64,000 nt of DNA from the NCBI RefSeq assembly GCF_001658005.1, contig NZ_CP015986.1:930001-994000 (forward strand), given 5' to 3'. Every line of letters begins with the position of its first letter. Positions within the stretch are counted from its first letter, which is position 1. The notes under the pieces are model-generated. The model was not told where the DNA came from. It did no database searches and worked only from the letters and a program-made list of their open reading frames with translations. This document shows, one piece after another, positions 1 through 9,597 of this stretch. Both the position numbers and the translations under genes were made by a program. Source of the DNA: Sphingobium sp. EP60837. GTDB lineage: Bacteria; Pseudomonadota; Alphaproteobacteria; Sphingomonadales; Sphingomonadaceae.

Positions 1-554
1 TGGGCTATCGCGGCGCGGGCACGATCGAGTTCCTGTGGGAAAACGGCGAATTTTACTTCATCGAGATGAACACTCGCCTGCAGGTGGAGCATCCGGTGAC
101 GGAGATGATTACCGGCGTCGATCTCGTCCGCGAGCAGATCCGCGTCGCCGAGGGCAAGCCCTTGTCCGTCGAGCAGCAGGACATCGAATTCCACGGCCAC
201 GCCATCGAATGCCGCATCAATGCCGAGGACCCGCGCACCTTTGCGCCGTCACCGGGCACCGTCACCAGCTATCATGTACCGGGCGGCATGCATGTCCGCG
301 TCGATAGCGGCCTTTATCAGGGCTATAAGGTGCCGCCCTATTATGACAGCATGATCGGCAAGCTGATCGTCTATGGCCGCACCCGCGAAGGCGCGATCAT
401 GCGCCTGCGCCGCGCGCTGGAGGAATATGTGATCGAGGGCATGAAGACCACGATCCCGCTCCACCAGAAGCTGCTGAAGGACCCCGAGTTCCTGAAGGGC
501 GACTACACGATCAAATGGCTGGAAGAGTGGTTGGCAAAGGACGACGCCGCGTGA
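1..554 (+). CDS. accC: Acetyl-CoA carboxylase biotin carboxylase subunit, C-terminal part (5' end outside window)
   Basis: This is the 3' part of biotin carboxylase, which carboxylates biotin on AccB using ATP and bicarbonate in the first step of fatty acid synthesis. The open frame runs from base 3 with no start in the window. It carries the ATP-grasp active-site stretch [14 protein letters not shown] (bases 63-104), then the biotin carboxylase C-terminal domain with [12 protein letters not shown] and [12 protein letters not shown]. About 183 residues are visible, fitting the end of a roughly 450-residue protein. accB normally lies upstream, out of view. The stop overlaps the GTG start of the next gene by 4 nt (GTGA), so the two are probably translationally coupled. 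Confidence 0.96.
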   Translation, partial: GYRGAGTIEFLWENGEFYFIEMNTRLQVEHPVTEMITGVDLVREQIRVAEGKPLSVEQQDIEFHGHAIECRINAEDPRTFAPSPGTVTSYHVPGGMHVRVDSGLYQGYKVPPYYDSMIGKLIVYGRTREGAIMRLRRALEEYVIEGMKTTIPLHQKLLKDPEFLKGDYTIKWLEEWLAKDDAA

Positions 555-901
555 CGAAGGCGACCATCTGGCACAATCCCCGTTGCTCCAAGTCGCGGGC
601 CGCGCTCGCGATACTGGAAGGCACGCCGGGGGTGGATGTCGAGGTCGTCGAATATCTCAAGACCCCGCCCAGCCGCGCCCAAATTGAAACGGTGCTGGCC
701 AAGGCGGGCGTCCGCCCTTCCGAAGCCCTCCGCAAGGGTGAAGGCTTCGTCAAGGAAATCAGCCTCGACGTCAACGACGACAAGGCTGTGCTGGACGCCA
801 TGGCCGCGCACCCGATCCTAATCGAGCGCGCCATCGTCATCACCGAAAAAGGCGCGGTAATCGCCCGCCCACCCGAACGTGCGAGCGAGGTTCTCAACTA
901 A
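551..901 (+). CDS. ArsC family (YfgD-like) thioredoxin-fold reductase
   Basis: A 116-residue protein of the ArsC/Spx-like thioredoxin fold. The N-terminal motif HNPRCSKSR carries the candidate catalytic Cys12, and the C-terminal half ([23 protein letters not shown]) is typical of the family. The motif resembles E. coli YfgD more than plasmid ArsC (NPACGTSR), so arsenate reduction is uncertain here. A second, more classical ArsC lies at 18346-18756. The GTG at 551 is chosen because it gives a 4-nt overlap with the accC stop and the expected N-terminus; an upstream in-frame ATG at 515 would add 12 residues unlike the family. Confidence 0.85.
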   Translation: MTKATIWHNPRCSKSRAALAILEGTPGVDVEVVEYLKTPPSRAQIETVLAKAGVRPSEALRKGEGFVKEISLDVNDDKAVLDAMAAHPILIERAIVITEKGAVIARPPERASEVLN

Positions 902-906
902 GAGCC

Positions 907-930
907 GTCACCCCGGACTCGATCCGGGGC
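907..930. repeat. Extragenic palindrome, family B (CCCCGGA..TCCGGGG type)
   Basis: An imperfect palindrome, GTCACCCCGGACTCGATCCGGGGC, lies just after the ArsC-like gene. A near copy occurs at 26021-26050. Such short dispersed palindromes are common between sphingomonad genes. It could form a hairpin between two convergent genes. Confidence 0.65.
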
Positions 931-992
931 TGCGGCCATCTGTGTAGAAACCCGATGCCGGATCAGGTCCAGAATTACCCGCCCATATGGCA

Positions 993-1745
993 TTACCGCA
1001 CCCGCCAGCGATAATCCTCTTCCCGCACTTCGGTCACCGCATATCCATCCGGGTCTCGCGCAGGTCGGAAACGGTAGCGCTCCATGATGATGCGGCAAGT
1101 CATCGCGTCCACCTCGGCATAGCCGCTCTTTTCGATGATCTCACACTGATCGACATGGCCTGATGGGCCGATGGCGTAGCGGACGCCGATCTTTACCCGG
1201 CCCGCTCCACGCAGCCAGTCCGGAAAATCCGAATTCCGAAATCGGCCGCCGGTCTGCCTCGCCCGCGAGAATGCTCCGCCGTCGCCAGCGCCAGTGCCAG
1301 TCCCAGCGCCCGTACCATCGCCGCTGCCCCCCGACCCACTGCCGCTTCCCGCACCTCCCCCACCCGAGCCCAAGCCATCGACCGCTCCAGCGGGCGGGGC
1401 TGCGGCGGGCGAAGCGGGGGCCGGCACAACTATAACGGGAACAGGCGCAACAAGCGGCAGTCTCGCCACATCCTCCTCAGTAGCCCGAGGGCGAGGGGCA
1501 GGCGTAGCGCCTCCTTCACGACTGGTTTCACGGACTTTTGCCGGTTTAACGGGCTCAGGCTTTTCTTCAACCAGCGGCTTGAGATCGAACAGCGTCAACC
1601 GCGCATCATCCACCGCCCGCAACAAAGGCGTGGCGCGCAGCCCCATTATAAGCGCGTAGCCGATGACGAGATTGACAATGAGCGCCGCGAGCGCCGGAGC
1701 GATCTTTCCCCGCCCCGGCCATCGCTGCGCCCAATTGCTTCTCAT
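993..1745 (-). CDS. TonB-like energy transducer with Pro- and Gly-rich linker
   Basis: A 250-residue protein with TonB architecture. A single N-terminal membrane segment (about 17-38) is followed by a Pro/Glu/Lys-rich periplasmic stretch (55-125), a long Gly/Ser run (125-160) and a C-terminal TonB domain (about 170-250, with VRYAIGPSGHVDQCEIIEKS). TonB couples the inner-membrane proton gradient to outer-membrane receptors, such as the one at 60504-62342. No exbB or exbD is nearby, so it must use ExbBD encoded elsewhere if it is a true TonB. The linker is unusually glycine-rich compared with the usual Pro-Lys/Pro-Glu type. The two cysteines in the C-terminal domain could form a disulfide. Confidence 0.8.
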   Translation of the reverse strand: MRSNWAQRWPGRGKIAPALAALIVNLVIGYALIMGLRATPLLRAVDDARLTLFDLKPLVEEKPEPVKPAKVRETSREGGATPAPRPRATEEDVARLPLVAPVPVIVVPAPASPAAAPPAGAVDGLGSGGGGAGSGSGSGGSGDGTGAGTGTGAGDGGAFSRARQTGGRFRNSDFPDWLRGAGRVKIGVRYAIGPSGHVDQCEIIEKSGYAEVDAMTCRIIMERYRFRPARDPDGYAVTEVREEDYRWRVR

Positions 1746-1784
1746 CTCGGAAAGGTCCGTGCGCCTGGCACGGCGGCCTGTCGC

Positions 1785-2075
1785 TTAACGGTAAACGCGG
1801 TTGCCGTTGCGATCGATATAATATTCGCGTCCACGGCTGTCGCGATGCCACCTGCGTTCGCCGTCCGACGTCGCTACGCCTACAGCCGCACCACCCGCAG
1901 CACCGATGGCCGCGCCTTCGGCAACGCCCAGGCCAGGGACGATGGCCCCGGCAACTGCACCGCCGACCGCGCCGATCCCGGCGCCGCGCAAGCCATCACG
2001 CGTCGTCTCACGCGAACAACCGCCAACACTGGCAGCAGCCGCCAGACCTGCAACAAGCAAAACTACATTCTTCAT
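1785..2075 (-). CDS. Small glycine-zipper lipoprotein
   Basis: A 96-residue predicted lipoprotein. A signal sequence ends in SVGGC (Cys20), followed by alternating glycine/alanine segments (GIGAVGGAVAGAIVPGLG, then GAAIGAAGGAAVGVATS) that form a glycine-zipper membrane motif, and a charged C-terminus (RGREYYIDRNGNRVYR). The ATG at 2075 is preferred over an in-frame start at 2090 because it begins directly with the signal peptide. Related small proteins sit in the outer membrane or periplasm; the precise role is unknown. It lies 39 nt upstream of the TonB-like gene on the same strand and may be cotranscribed with it. Confidence 0.75.
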   Translation of the reverse strand: MKNVVLLVAGLAAAASVGGCSRETTRDGLRGAGIGAVGGAVAGAIVPGLGVAEGAAIGAAGGAAVGVATSDGERRWHRDSRGREYYIDRNGNRVYR

Positions 2076-2207
2076 GATCCGTCTCCACATTGGTGACTTA
2101 TGAAACGACAGAGACGCCGATTGGTTCGATTATCATTTCACGGGCACCGGGCGGCCGGACAAAGACCACACTGGAGCGCTTCGGGATAACTCGCTATCCC
2201 CTCGCCC

Positions 2208-4994
2208 ATGCCTCAGAATCATCTCTACCTTGTCGATGGCAGCGGCTATATTTTCCGCGCCTATCACCAGCTTCCCCCGCTCACCAACAAGCATGGCCAG
2301 CCCGTGGGCGCGGTCTATGGCTATACCACCATGCTCTGGAAGCTGGCCGAGGAACTGGGCAAGGCGGAAGGCCCTACCCATCTCGCAGTGGTGCTGGACA
2401 AGGGCAGCCACACCTTCCGCAATGACATGTACGACCAGTATAAGGCGAACCGCCCACCCGCGCCGGAGGACCTGGTCCCGCAATTCCCGATGATCCGCGA
2501 CGCGACCCGCGCCTTCTCCCTCCCCTGTATCGAGGAAGCGGGGTTCGAGGCCGACGACATCATCGCCAGCTATACCAAGGCCGCCGTAGCGGCGGGCTGG
2601 CACGTCACCATCGTCAGCTCCGACAAAGACCTGATGCAGCTCATCCAGCCCGGCGTCGATATGTACGACACGATGAAGAATGAGCGGCGCGGCGCCGACT
2701 ATGTCATGACCAAGTTCGGCGTGCCGCCGCAGCAATTGGGCGACGTCTTGGCCCTCATGGGCGATAGCGTCGATAACGTCCCCGGCGTGCCCGGCATCGG
2801 CCCCAAGACCGCGGCCAAGCTCATTACCGAATATGGCAACCTGGAAGCGGCGCTCGAAGCCGCGCCCGCCATGAAGAAATCGAAGATGCAGGAAAATCTG
2901 ATCGAGCATGCCGACATGGCGCGCCTGTCACGCAAGCTGGTGGCGCTTCACGATGGCATGGACCTGCCCGAGCCGCTGGAGGAGTTGACGCTCAAGGGCA
3001 TCCCGCCCGAACCGCTGCAGAATTTCCTCGAACATCATGGCTTCAAGTCGCTGTTGACCCGCCTCGGCGCGCCCGCTGCGGCCGTGGCAATCGCCACCGC
3101 AGCCGCCGCGGTTACGGAGGTCACGCCGCCCTCGGCCCCCGTTCTCGAAGAAGAGCCGCCCATAGACCGTAGCCTCTACGAAACGGTGGTGACGGAAGAA
3201 TCGCTCGACCGCTGGATCGCCGCCGCCCATGCCCAGGGCCATGTCGCCGTCGATACCGAAACGGACATGCTGAATTGCGTATCCTGCGCGCTGGTGGGGA
3301 TCAGCCTCGCCGTTGGGCCGAACGCCGCCTGCTATATCCCGGTAGGCCATGGCGGAAAGGACATGTTCGCGGAAAAGCCGGAACAGCTTCCCCTCCCCCT
3401 CGTCCTCGCCAAGCTGAAGCCGCTTCTCGAAGACGACAGCGTCCTCAAGATCGGCCAGAATCTGAAATATGATCTGACGGTCATGCGCCGCCACGGCATC
3501 GAAATCGCACCCTATGACGACACCATCGTCATGAGCTTTGACCTCGACGCTGGCCAAAGCCTCGCAGGCCACGGCATGGACGAAGCAGCGAAGGTCCACC
3601 TCAACCACATTTGCATCAGCTTCAAGGACGTCTGCGGCACCGGCAAGAACCAGATCAGCTTCGCCGAAGTCCCGCTCGACAAGGCCACCGAATATGCCGC
3701 CGAGGATGCGGACGTGACGCTGCGCCTGTGGAAGCTGTTCAAAAACCGGGTCGCCAATGAAGGCGCCACCCGCGTCTATGAACTGGTCGATCGCCCGCTT
3801 GTCTCCGTGATCGCCAGGATGGAGCATGAAGGCATCAAGGTCGATCGCGAAGCCCTGTCCCGCCTCTCCGCCGAATTCACAGCTGAAATCGCCAAGCTGG
3901 AAGGTGAAATACACGGCTTGGCGGGCCAACCCTTCGCCATCGGCTCGACCCAGCAGCTGGGCGCGATCCTGTTCGACAAGATGGGGTATAAGGGCGGAAA
4001 GAAGGGCAAATCCGGCGCTTACTCGACCGACGTCACCATCCTGGAACAGCTGAAGGCGCAGGGCGCGGAGATCGCCGGAAAAATTCTAGACTGGCGCCAG
4101 CTCTCGAAGCTCAAATCCACCTATACCGACGCGCTGCAAGCCCAGATCAACAAGGACAGCAGCCGCGTCCACACCAGCTACTCGCTCTCAGGCGCGCAGA
4201 CCGGCCGCTTGTCCTCGACCGACCCCAATCTGCAGAATATCCCAATCCGCACCGAAGTCGGCCGCCAAATCCGCCACGCCTTCGTTGCCGAGCCCGGCAA
4301 TGTCATCCTGGCGGCGGACTATAGCCAGATCGAACTGCGCCTTGCCGCGCACATCGCCGACGTTCCCGCACTGCGCGACGCATTCCTGGCAGGCGAGGAC
4401 ATTCACGCCGCCACCGCCCAGCAATTGTTCGGCGAGGTGAACCGCGACACCCGTGGCCGCGCCAAGACGATCAACTTCGCCATCCTTTACGGCATTTCCC
4501 GCTGGGGTCTCGCCGGGCGGCTGGAGATCAGCGCCGACGAAGCGCAGGACATGATCAGCCGCTATTATGAGCGCTTCCCCGGCATCAGCCTCTATATCAC
4601 CGAAACGCTCGAAAAGGCCCGCGCACGGGGCTACACCGAAACGCTGTTCGGCCGGAAAACTTGGTTCCCGCGCATCAAGGCGCCGGTCCAGCATGAGCGC
4701 CAGGGCGCCGAGCGCGCCGCGATCAACGCCCCGATCCAGGGCACCAGCGCCGACATCATTAAGCGCGCCATGGCCCGCATGGGGCCAGCCTTGGCCGCCG
4801 AAGGGCTGCACGATGTGAAGATGCTGCTTCAGGTCCATGACGAACTGGTCTTCGAACTGCCCGAAAGCCGGGTTGAACAAGCCAGCGCCATCATCCGCCG
4901 CGTCATGGAAAGGGCCGCCGAACCGATCGTGAAATTGAGCGTGCCGCTAGGCGTGGATATCGGCCACGGCCTGAGCTGGGGGGCGGCGCACTGA
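2208..4994 (+). CDS. polA: DNA polymerase I
   Basis: A full-length, 928-residue Pol I for replication gap filling, RNA primer removal and repair. Residues about 1-290 are the 5'-3' exonuclease (FEADDIIASY, GDSVDNVPGVPGIGPKTA). The 3'-5' exonuclease (about 320-510) keeps the DTE motif near residue 348, so proofreading looks intact. The polymerase has motif A (DYSQIELR, about 704), motif B (RGRAKTINFAILYG, about 748) and motif C (QVHDELVFEL, about 873). It is transcribed alone, with a palindromic repeat region after the stop and the convergent mannose-1-phosphate guanylyltransferase gene beyond it. Confidence 0.98.
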   Translation: MPQNHLYLVDGSGYIFRAYHQLPPLTNKHGQPVGAVYGYTTMLWKLAEELGKAEGPTHLAVVLDKGSHTFRNDMYDQYKANRPPAPEDLVPQFPMIRDATRAFSLPCIEEAGFEADDIIASYTKAAVAAGWHVTIVSSDKDLMQLIQPGVDMYDTMKNERRGADYVMTKFGVPPQQLGDVLALMGDSVDNVPGVPGIGPKTAAKLITEYGNLEAALEAAPAMKKSKMQENLIEHADMARLSRKLVALHDGMDLPEPLEELTLKGIPPEPLQNFLEHHGFKSLLTRLGAPAAAVAIATAAAAVTEVTPPSAPVLEEEPPIDRSLYETVVTEESLDRWIAAAHAQGHVAVDTETDMLNCVSCALVGISLAVGPNAACYIPVGHGGKDMFAEKPEQLPLPLVLAKLKPLLEDDSVLKIGQNLKYDLTVMRRHGIEIAPYDDTIVMSFDLDAGQSLAGHGMDEAAKVHLNHICISFKDVCGTGKNQISFAEVPLDKATEYAAEDADVTLRLWKLFKNRVANEGATRVYELVDRPLVSVIARMEHEGIKVDREALSRLSAEFTAEIAKLEGEIHGLAGQPFAIGSTQQLGAILFDKMGYKGGKKGKSGAYSTDVTILEQLKAQGAEIAGKILDWRQLSKLKSTYTDALQAQINKDSSRVHTSYSLSGAQTGRLSSTDPNLQNIPIRTEVGRQIRHAFVAEPGNVILAADYSQIELRLAAHIADVPALRDAFLAGEDIHAATAQQLFGEVNRDTRGRAKTINFAILYGISRWGLAGRLEISADEAQDMISRYYERFPGISLYITETLEKARARGYTETLFGRKTWFPRIKAPVQHERQGAERAAINAPIQGTSADIIKRAMARMGPALAAEGLHDVKMLLQVHDELVFELPESRVEQASAIIRRVMERAAEPIVKLSVPLGVDIGHGLSWGAAH

Positions 4995-5003
4995 CCGACA
5001 ATC

Positions 5004-5093
5004 GTCATCCCAGCGCAAGCTGGGATCCCGGGCGGCAGGTAGCTTCACCATCCCAGCGTTGGCTTCGCCGCCCTTCGGGTCGCTGGGATGGCG
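5004..5093. repeat. Extragenic palindromes, family B (CATCCCAGCG type), two hairpins
   Basis: Two hairpins lie back to back between convergent polA and the guanylyltransferase gene: CATCCCAGCGCAAGCTGGGA (5006-5025), and CATCCCAGCG paired with CGCTGGGATG (5049-5058 with 5081-5090). Related copies are at 26872, 33671 and 54130. The position suggests a bidirectional terminator made from repeats, although there is no T-run. Confidence 0.65.
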
Positions 5094-5099
5094 ACACTC

Positions 5100-6557
5100 T
5101 TAATTCCGCGCGTATCTGTCCTCATAACGGACGATATCGTCCTCACCCACATAGGACCCGGTCTGCACCTCGATGAACACCATCGGGATACGCCCCGGAT
5201 TTTCTATCCGGTGCACCGCTCCCACCGGAACATAGACGGACTGGTTCTCGGACAGCAGTTGGACCTCCTCGCCCACGGTCACTTTCGCCGTGCCCTCGAC
5301 GACGATCCAATGCTCCGAACGATGAAAATGGCTCTGCAGGCTGAGCGATGCGCCGGGGAGCACGGTGATCCGCTTCACCTGAAAGCGCGATCCCACGACC
5401 AGACTTTCATACCATCCCCAAGGCCGGTGATCCTTCGGAAACGCTTCCGCCTGTGAAGCGCCCTTGCGCTGCAATGCCTCGACCACAAGCTTCACATCTT
5501 GTGTGCGCGATTTGTCAGCGATCAGCACCGCATCATTCATCGCGACAGCCACGATGTTGTTGAGGCCGAGACCGACAATCTCAAGCCCCTCGCTCTCCGA
5601 CCGCAGCAATGTATCGCGGCAATCGATGGCCGTCGCCGAACCGGACAGGGCGACCCCCTCCTCGTCCGGCTGCGAATGGCTCCACACCGCGTCCCAGCCG
5701 CCCAGGTCAGACCATTCCGAGTCATAGGGCACGACGGACAGATTTTCCGCCCGCTCCATGATCGCATAGTCGATCGCGATATTGTCCGCCTGGCTCCACG
5801 GCTCGGCGGCAAGCCGCAGGAAGCCCAGGTCGCTTTCGGCCTGCTCCACCGCCGCCCGCACCGCCGCAAATATGGCGGGGGCGTGACGCTCAAACGCGGC
5901 AACCAGATCCTTTGCTGCAAACAGGAAGATGCCCGCATTCCACAGATAATTGCCCGTCGCGAGCATCTCCTCTGCGCGCGCCGCGTTGGGCTTCTCAACA
6001 AAGCTCGCCAGCTTGATCGGCTGGCCGGACCCATCGGGCTTTGCTGCCGCCTCCAGATAGCCATAGCCCGTTTCCGGCCGCGTCGGGCGGATGCCGAACG
6101 TCACGAGATCGCCGTCGCGCGCCGCCGTCAGCCCCTTGCCCACCGCGGCATGAAAAGCCGCCACATCCGGCACGACATGGTCAGACGGCGCAACCAGCAT
6201 GACCGCGTCCGGGTCGCTCGTCAGCAGGTGCAGCGCCGCCGCCAATATGGCGGGCGCAGTGTTGCGCCCTTCAGGCTCGATCAGGATCGCCGCCGGATCG
6301 ATATTCTCCAGCGCCAATTGCTCGGCGATGATGAAGCGGAACAGCGAATTGGTCAGCACCAACGGCCGGGCGAAAGCGAATTGCTCGCTCTCCCCCGACA
6401 ACCGCCGGGCGGCCGAACGGAACAGAGTTGTCTCGCCCAGCAGCGGCACAAACTGCTTGGGATAGGATTTTCGTGACAAAGGCCACAACCGCGTGCCCGA
6501 ACCTCCAGCCAGAATGACCGGAGTAATTTGGAAAGTATCGGCGCTGGAAATCGACAT
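5100..6557 (-). CDS. manC: Mannose-1-phosphate guanylyltransferase / mannose-6-phosphate isomerase (bifunctional)
   Basis: A 485-residue enzyme making GDP-mannose from mannose-1-phosphate and GTP, for exopolysaccharide or LPS sugars. The N-terminal nucleotidyltransferase has the signature VILAGGSGTRLWPLSRK (14-30) and FVEKPN. The C-terminal type II mannose-6-phosphate isomerase cupin (about 375-485) carries HRPWGWYE, LQSHFHRSEHWIVVEG and VPVGAVHRIENPG. Length and two-domain order match AlgA/ManC/XanB. It stands alone, with no polysaccharide genes alongside. Confidence 0.95.
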   Translation of the reverse strand: MSISSADTFQITPVILAGGSGTRLWPLSRKSYPKQFVPLLGETTLFRSAARRLSGESEQFAFARPLVLTNSLFRFIIAEQLALENIDPAAILIEPEGRNTAPAILAAALHLLTSDPDAVMLVAPSDHVVPDVAAFHAAVGKGLTAARDGDLVTFGIRPTRPETGYGYLEAAAKPDGSGQPIKLASFVEKPNAARAEEMLATGNYLWNAGIFLFAAKDLVAAFERHAPAIFAAVRAAVEQAESDLGFLRLAAEPWSQADNIAIDYAIMERAENLSVVPYDSEWSDLGGWDAVWSHSQPDEEGVALSGSATAIDCRDTLLRSESEGLEIVGLGLNNIVAVAMNDAVLIADKSRTQDVKLVVEALQRKGASQAEAFPKDHRPWGWYESLVVGSRFQVKRITVLPGASLSLQSHFHRSEHWIVVEGTAKVTVGEEVQLLSENQSVYVPVGAVHRIENPGRIPMVFIEVQTGSYVGEDDIVRYEDRYARN

Positions 6558-6620
6558 AGCCCTGTTCGTGCAATGGAAACTGACGAACCTCTAGCCGCCC
6601 GCCGCACATAGCTCCAACAT

Positions 6621-6648
6621 AAAAAAGGACGGCGCGATGGCCGTCCTT
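6621..6648 (-). terminator. Intrinsic terminator after the zinc-ribbon gene
   Basis: On the minus strand a perfect 9-bp stem (AAGGACGGC / GCCGTCCTT) with a 6-nt loop is followed by a run of T (complement of 6621-6626). It lies just downstream of the gene ending at 6652 and separates it from the guanylyltransferase gene. Confidence 0.88.
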
Positions 6649-6651
6649 CCT

Positions 6652-6945
6652 TTAATCGAACAGCTCCTCCAGGAAGCTCTTCTTGCGCTTCTTCTGATAA
6701 TAGGGACCATCGTCACGATAATCACGATCCGGCCGATAGTGCGGCTGCTGCTGGGCTGGCGGGGCGGCAGGCGCTGCTCCCTGCGCCGACCGCTCGATGA
6801 TCTTGTCCAGTTCACCCCGGTCCAGCCACACGCCGCGGCACTGCGGGCAAAAGTCGATCTCGACCCCCTGCCGGTCGGTCATGGAAAGTCCGACATGACA
6901 GACCGGGCAGAGCATGGCCGACACGGCTTCAGGCGTGCGCATCAT
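6652..6945 (-). CDS. TFIIB-type zinc-ribbon protein
   Basis: A 97-residue protein with an N-terminal zinc ribbon of two CxxC pairs (CPVC and CPQC, about residues 13-36) followed by RGVWLDRGELDKIIERS, the conserved helix of the zf-TFIIB family. A Gln/Pro/Ala-rich linker and a tail rich in Arg, Asp, Lys and Tyr follow. Its function is not established. Its ATG overlaps the stop of the Bax-inhibitor-1 gene (TAATG), so translation is probably coupled, and a strong terminator follows. Confidence 0.85.
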   Translation of the reverse strand: MMRTPEAVSAMLCPVCHVGLSMTDRQGVEIDFCPQCRGVWLDRGELDKIIERSAQGAAPAAPPAQQQPHYRPDRDYRDDGPYYQKKRKKSFLEELFD

Positions 6946-7655
6946 TATTCCCGATCGCCAGTCAGGCTGAGCAGCATCTGGAACAGGTTGACGAAGTTCA
7001 GATACAGCGACAGCGCGCCCATCACCTGCATCTTCTGCGCCACCTCATGACCGGCATAGTGGAAATAATCCGACTTGATGCGCTGCACGTCCCAGGCAGT
7101 CAGGCCGGTGAAGACCACGACGCCAATGATCGAAATCACCATCTGCATGGCCGAAGAGCCGATGAAGATGTTGATGAGGCTGGCGACCAGGATACCGATC
7201 AGGCCCATGATCAGGAACGAGCCCATCTTCGACAGGTCACGCCCGGTGGTGTAGCCCCACAGCGCCATCGCCAGGAACATGACCGAGGCCGAGAAGAATG
7301 CCTGGGCGATGCTGCCGCCGGTAAAGACCAGGAAGATGCTGGCCAGCGACACGCCCATGACGACCGAGAAAGCCCAGAAGGCCATCCGCGCGCCCGCAGT
7401 CGTCATCTTTTCGATGCGGAAGCTGAAGAAGAACACAAAGGCCAGCGGCGCAAAGATCGCCACCCACTTCAGCGGCGTGCCGAAGATCGCGGCGGCTAGT
7501 ACGGGCGTATTGCCGATAAAGGCGGCGACGAGGCCGGTAATGACCAGGCCGATGCCCATGTTGCGGAAGACGCCCAGCATGTGACTGCGCAGCCCGGCGT
7601 CATATTGCGCCGCCTGCGTCGTCCCATAATTCGGTGTACGAACGGGATTGTTCAC
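6945..7655 (-). CDS. Bax inhibitor-1 / YccA family membrane protein
   Basis: A 236-residue inner-membrane protein with about seven hydrophobic helices. It has family stretches such as FVFTGGSIAQAFFSASVMFL and GLTAWDVQRIKSDY; the Asp in GLTAWD belongs to the conserved pH-sensing/calcium-leak region. Bacterial members are linked to calcium leak or to interaction with the FtsH protease. The GTG at 7655 is chosen because GGAG lies 10 nt upstream and it gives the usual N-terminus. The frame stays open to 7841, but the extra 62 residues do not look like the family. It is the first gene of a two-gene operon with the zinc-ribbon gene. Confidence 0.88.
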   Translation of the reverse strand: MNNPVRTPNYGTTQAAQYDAGLRSHMLGVFRNMGIGLVITGLVAAFIGNTPVLAAAIFGTPLKWVAIFAPLAFVFFFSFRIEKMTTAGARMAFWAFSVVMGVSLASIFLVFTGGSIAQAFFSASVMFLAMALWGYTTGRDLSKMGSFLIMGLIGILVASLINIFIGSSAMQMVISIIGVVVFTGLTAWDVQRIKSDYFHYAGHEVAQKMQVMGALSLYLNFVNLFQMLLSLTGDRE

Positions 7656-7972
7656 GGCGTTGAAACTCCATCCTTCAAAACAGATTGCTTGGATCGAGTG
7701 GCCCGGCGCGGTCTTCGTGAGGCTTTTGAGGGGGGCGCAAAAGCCCACGAACCTGCACCGAGCGCACTCGATGCGGTCCGACATCACGACCAGCTCCCCG
7801 CAGGAAGCCAGCCGCCAGAGGGGCCCGGCCCGCACAAGCAATATCGGTAAGGAAACGCCTCAGCGCAAGTGATCGGCCCATCAGCAACAATTTGTTACAA
7901 AGGCGGAGGACAGGCCTCGACAAGATCACCCACGGTTGACGCCCGCCCCGAACCGCCGCATGGCTGCGCCTC
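7656..7972. other. Divergent intergenic region, no gene recognised
   Basis: This 317-base gap lies between the Bax-inhibitor-1 gene (minus) and cysS (plus) and must hold both promoters. The minus frame is open up to 7841 but the translated extension shows no family resemblance. I see no RNA gene or clear repeat. Confidence 0.6.
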
Positions 7973-9490
7973 ATGAGCGACCAGTTCACCCCCGCCGAGC
8001 AGCACGCCGACGCTCCCCTGCGCCTCTTCAACAGCCTGACCCGCGCTGTCGAACCCTTCGCCCCCATTCAGGCGAACCACGCGCGCGTCTATAGCTGCGG
8101 CCCTACGGTCTATAACTACGCCCATCTCGGCAATCTGCGCGCCTATGTCTTCACCGACACGCTGCGCCGCACGCTGTTGTGGAAGGGCCTGGACGTCACC
8201 CACATCATCAACATCACCGATGTCGGCCATCTCACCAGCGACGCCGACGCAGGCGATGACAAGATGGAGGCCGCCGCCCGCGCCCAGGCAAAGAGCATCT
8301 GGGACATAGCCGCGCATTACACGGACGCCTTCAAGCAGAATATCGCAGACCTCAACGTCATCGCGCCCAGTGAGTGGACCGTCGCCACCGACTATGTCCC
8401 GCAGATGATCGAATTCGCGAAGAAGATCGCACCCGCGCATTGCTACGAACTCGACACCGGCCTCTATTTCGACAGCAGCACCGTGCCCGACTATGGCGCA
8501 CTGGCGGGAGGCCGCGACGATGCTGCCCATGCCCGCATTGATCCGGTCGCAGGCAAGCGCAACCCGTCCGACTTCGCGATCTGGCGCAAATCCCCGCCCG
8601 GCGAGCAGCGCCAGATGGAATGGGACTCCCCCTGGGGCAAGGGCGCACCCGGCTGGCACCTCGAATGCTCGGTGATGAGCGAGGCGCGGCTCGGCCATCC
8701 GTTTGACATCCACACCGGCGGCATCGACCATCGCGAAATTCACCACCCGAACGAGATCGCGCAGAATCAGGCCTATTGCGGCTGCAACGACGCGCAGCCC
8801 GGCTTCACCGGCGCCCGCTGGTGGATGCACAACAACTTCCTGGTCGATCGCCAGGGCAAGATGAGCAAGTCGAAGGGCGGCTTCACCACCCTCTTCTCCT
8901 TGATCGACGCGGGCGTGCACCCGCTCGCCTACCGTCTGCTATGCCTCGGCGCTCATTATCGCAGCGAACTGGAGTTCAGCGGCGAAAGCGTCGCCGCTGC
9001 GCTTACGCGCCTCAAACGCCTCGTCATGGGCGTCGAGAACCTCAAGAGCCGCGCTGAAGGCGTCACCTGGCAATCACCGCGTCTCGACTATTTACGCGCC
9101 AACCTGCACCCCAAGTTGGCGCCGCTACTGGAGCAATTCGACGCCGCGCTCAGCGACGACCTCATGACGCCCCGCGCATTGCCGCTACTTGAAGAGACGA
9201 TCGCGCTCAAGAAGGTGCCCGTCGATGAGAAACTCTGCCTGATCGCCGCCTTCGACCAGGCGTTGGGCCTCAATCTGCTGACGCTCAGCCGCGCCGACTT
9301 GCGGCTCCAGCCCAAGGATGTTCAGATCACTCCGGACGAGATCGAGGCGGAACTCGACCGCCGCCAGACCGCCCGTGCCGAAAAGGACTTCACGCTGTCC
9401 GACGAGATCAGGGACGGCCTGATCGGACGCGGCGTGGAGGTGATGGACGGCGATCCTCTGCGCTGGGACTGGCGCTTGAATATAGGGTAA
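7973..9490 (+). CDS. cysS: Cysteinyl-tRNA synthetase
   Basis: A 505-residue class I synthetase charging tRNA-Cys. Key elements are the zinc ligand Cys42 in YSCGPTVYN, the HIGH-equivalent HLGN (51-54), zinc ligands in HLECSVMSE and GIDHREIHHPNE, and KMSKS (about 296-300). The C-terminal DALR-like domain ends with the conserved DEIRDGLIGRGVEVMDG. It is transcribed alone. Confidence 0.97.
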   Translation: MSDQFTPAEQHADAPLRLFNSLTRAVEPFAPIQANHARVYSCGPTVYNYAHLGNLRAYVFTDTLRRTLLWKGLDVTHIINITDVGHLTSDADAGDDKMEAAARAQAKSIWDIAAHYTDAFKQNIADLNVIAPSEWTVATDYVPQMIEFAKKIAPAHCYELDTGLYFDSSTVPDYGALAGGRDDAAHARIDPVAGKRNPSDFAIWRKSPPGEQRQMEWDSPWGKGAPGWHLECSVMSEARLGHPFDIHTGGIDHREIHHPNEIAQNQAYCGCNDAQPGFTGARWWMHNNFLVDRQGKMSKSKGGFTTLFSLIDAGVHPLAYRLLCLGAHYRSELEFSGESVAAALTRLKRLVMGVENLKSRAEGVTWQSPRLDYLRANLHPKLAPLLEQFDAALSDDLMTPRALPLLEETIALKKVPVDEKLCLIAAFDQALGLNLLTLSRADLRLQPKDVQITPDEIEAELDRRQTARAEKDFTLSDEIRDGLIGRGVEVMDGDPLRWDWRLNIG

Positions 9491-9597
9491 AAGCCTTATT
9501 TACCAAACCGTTACGCCTTCGTCATAATAAGCCGAACCGTGCCGCCGCTGCGCCGGTTCCGCTGGACAGCAGATCGCGAAGGGCGCACCTTCTGCCC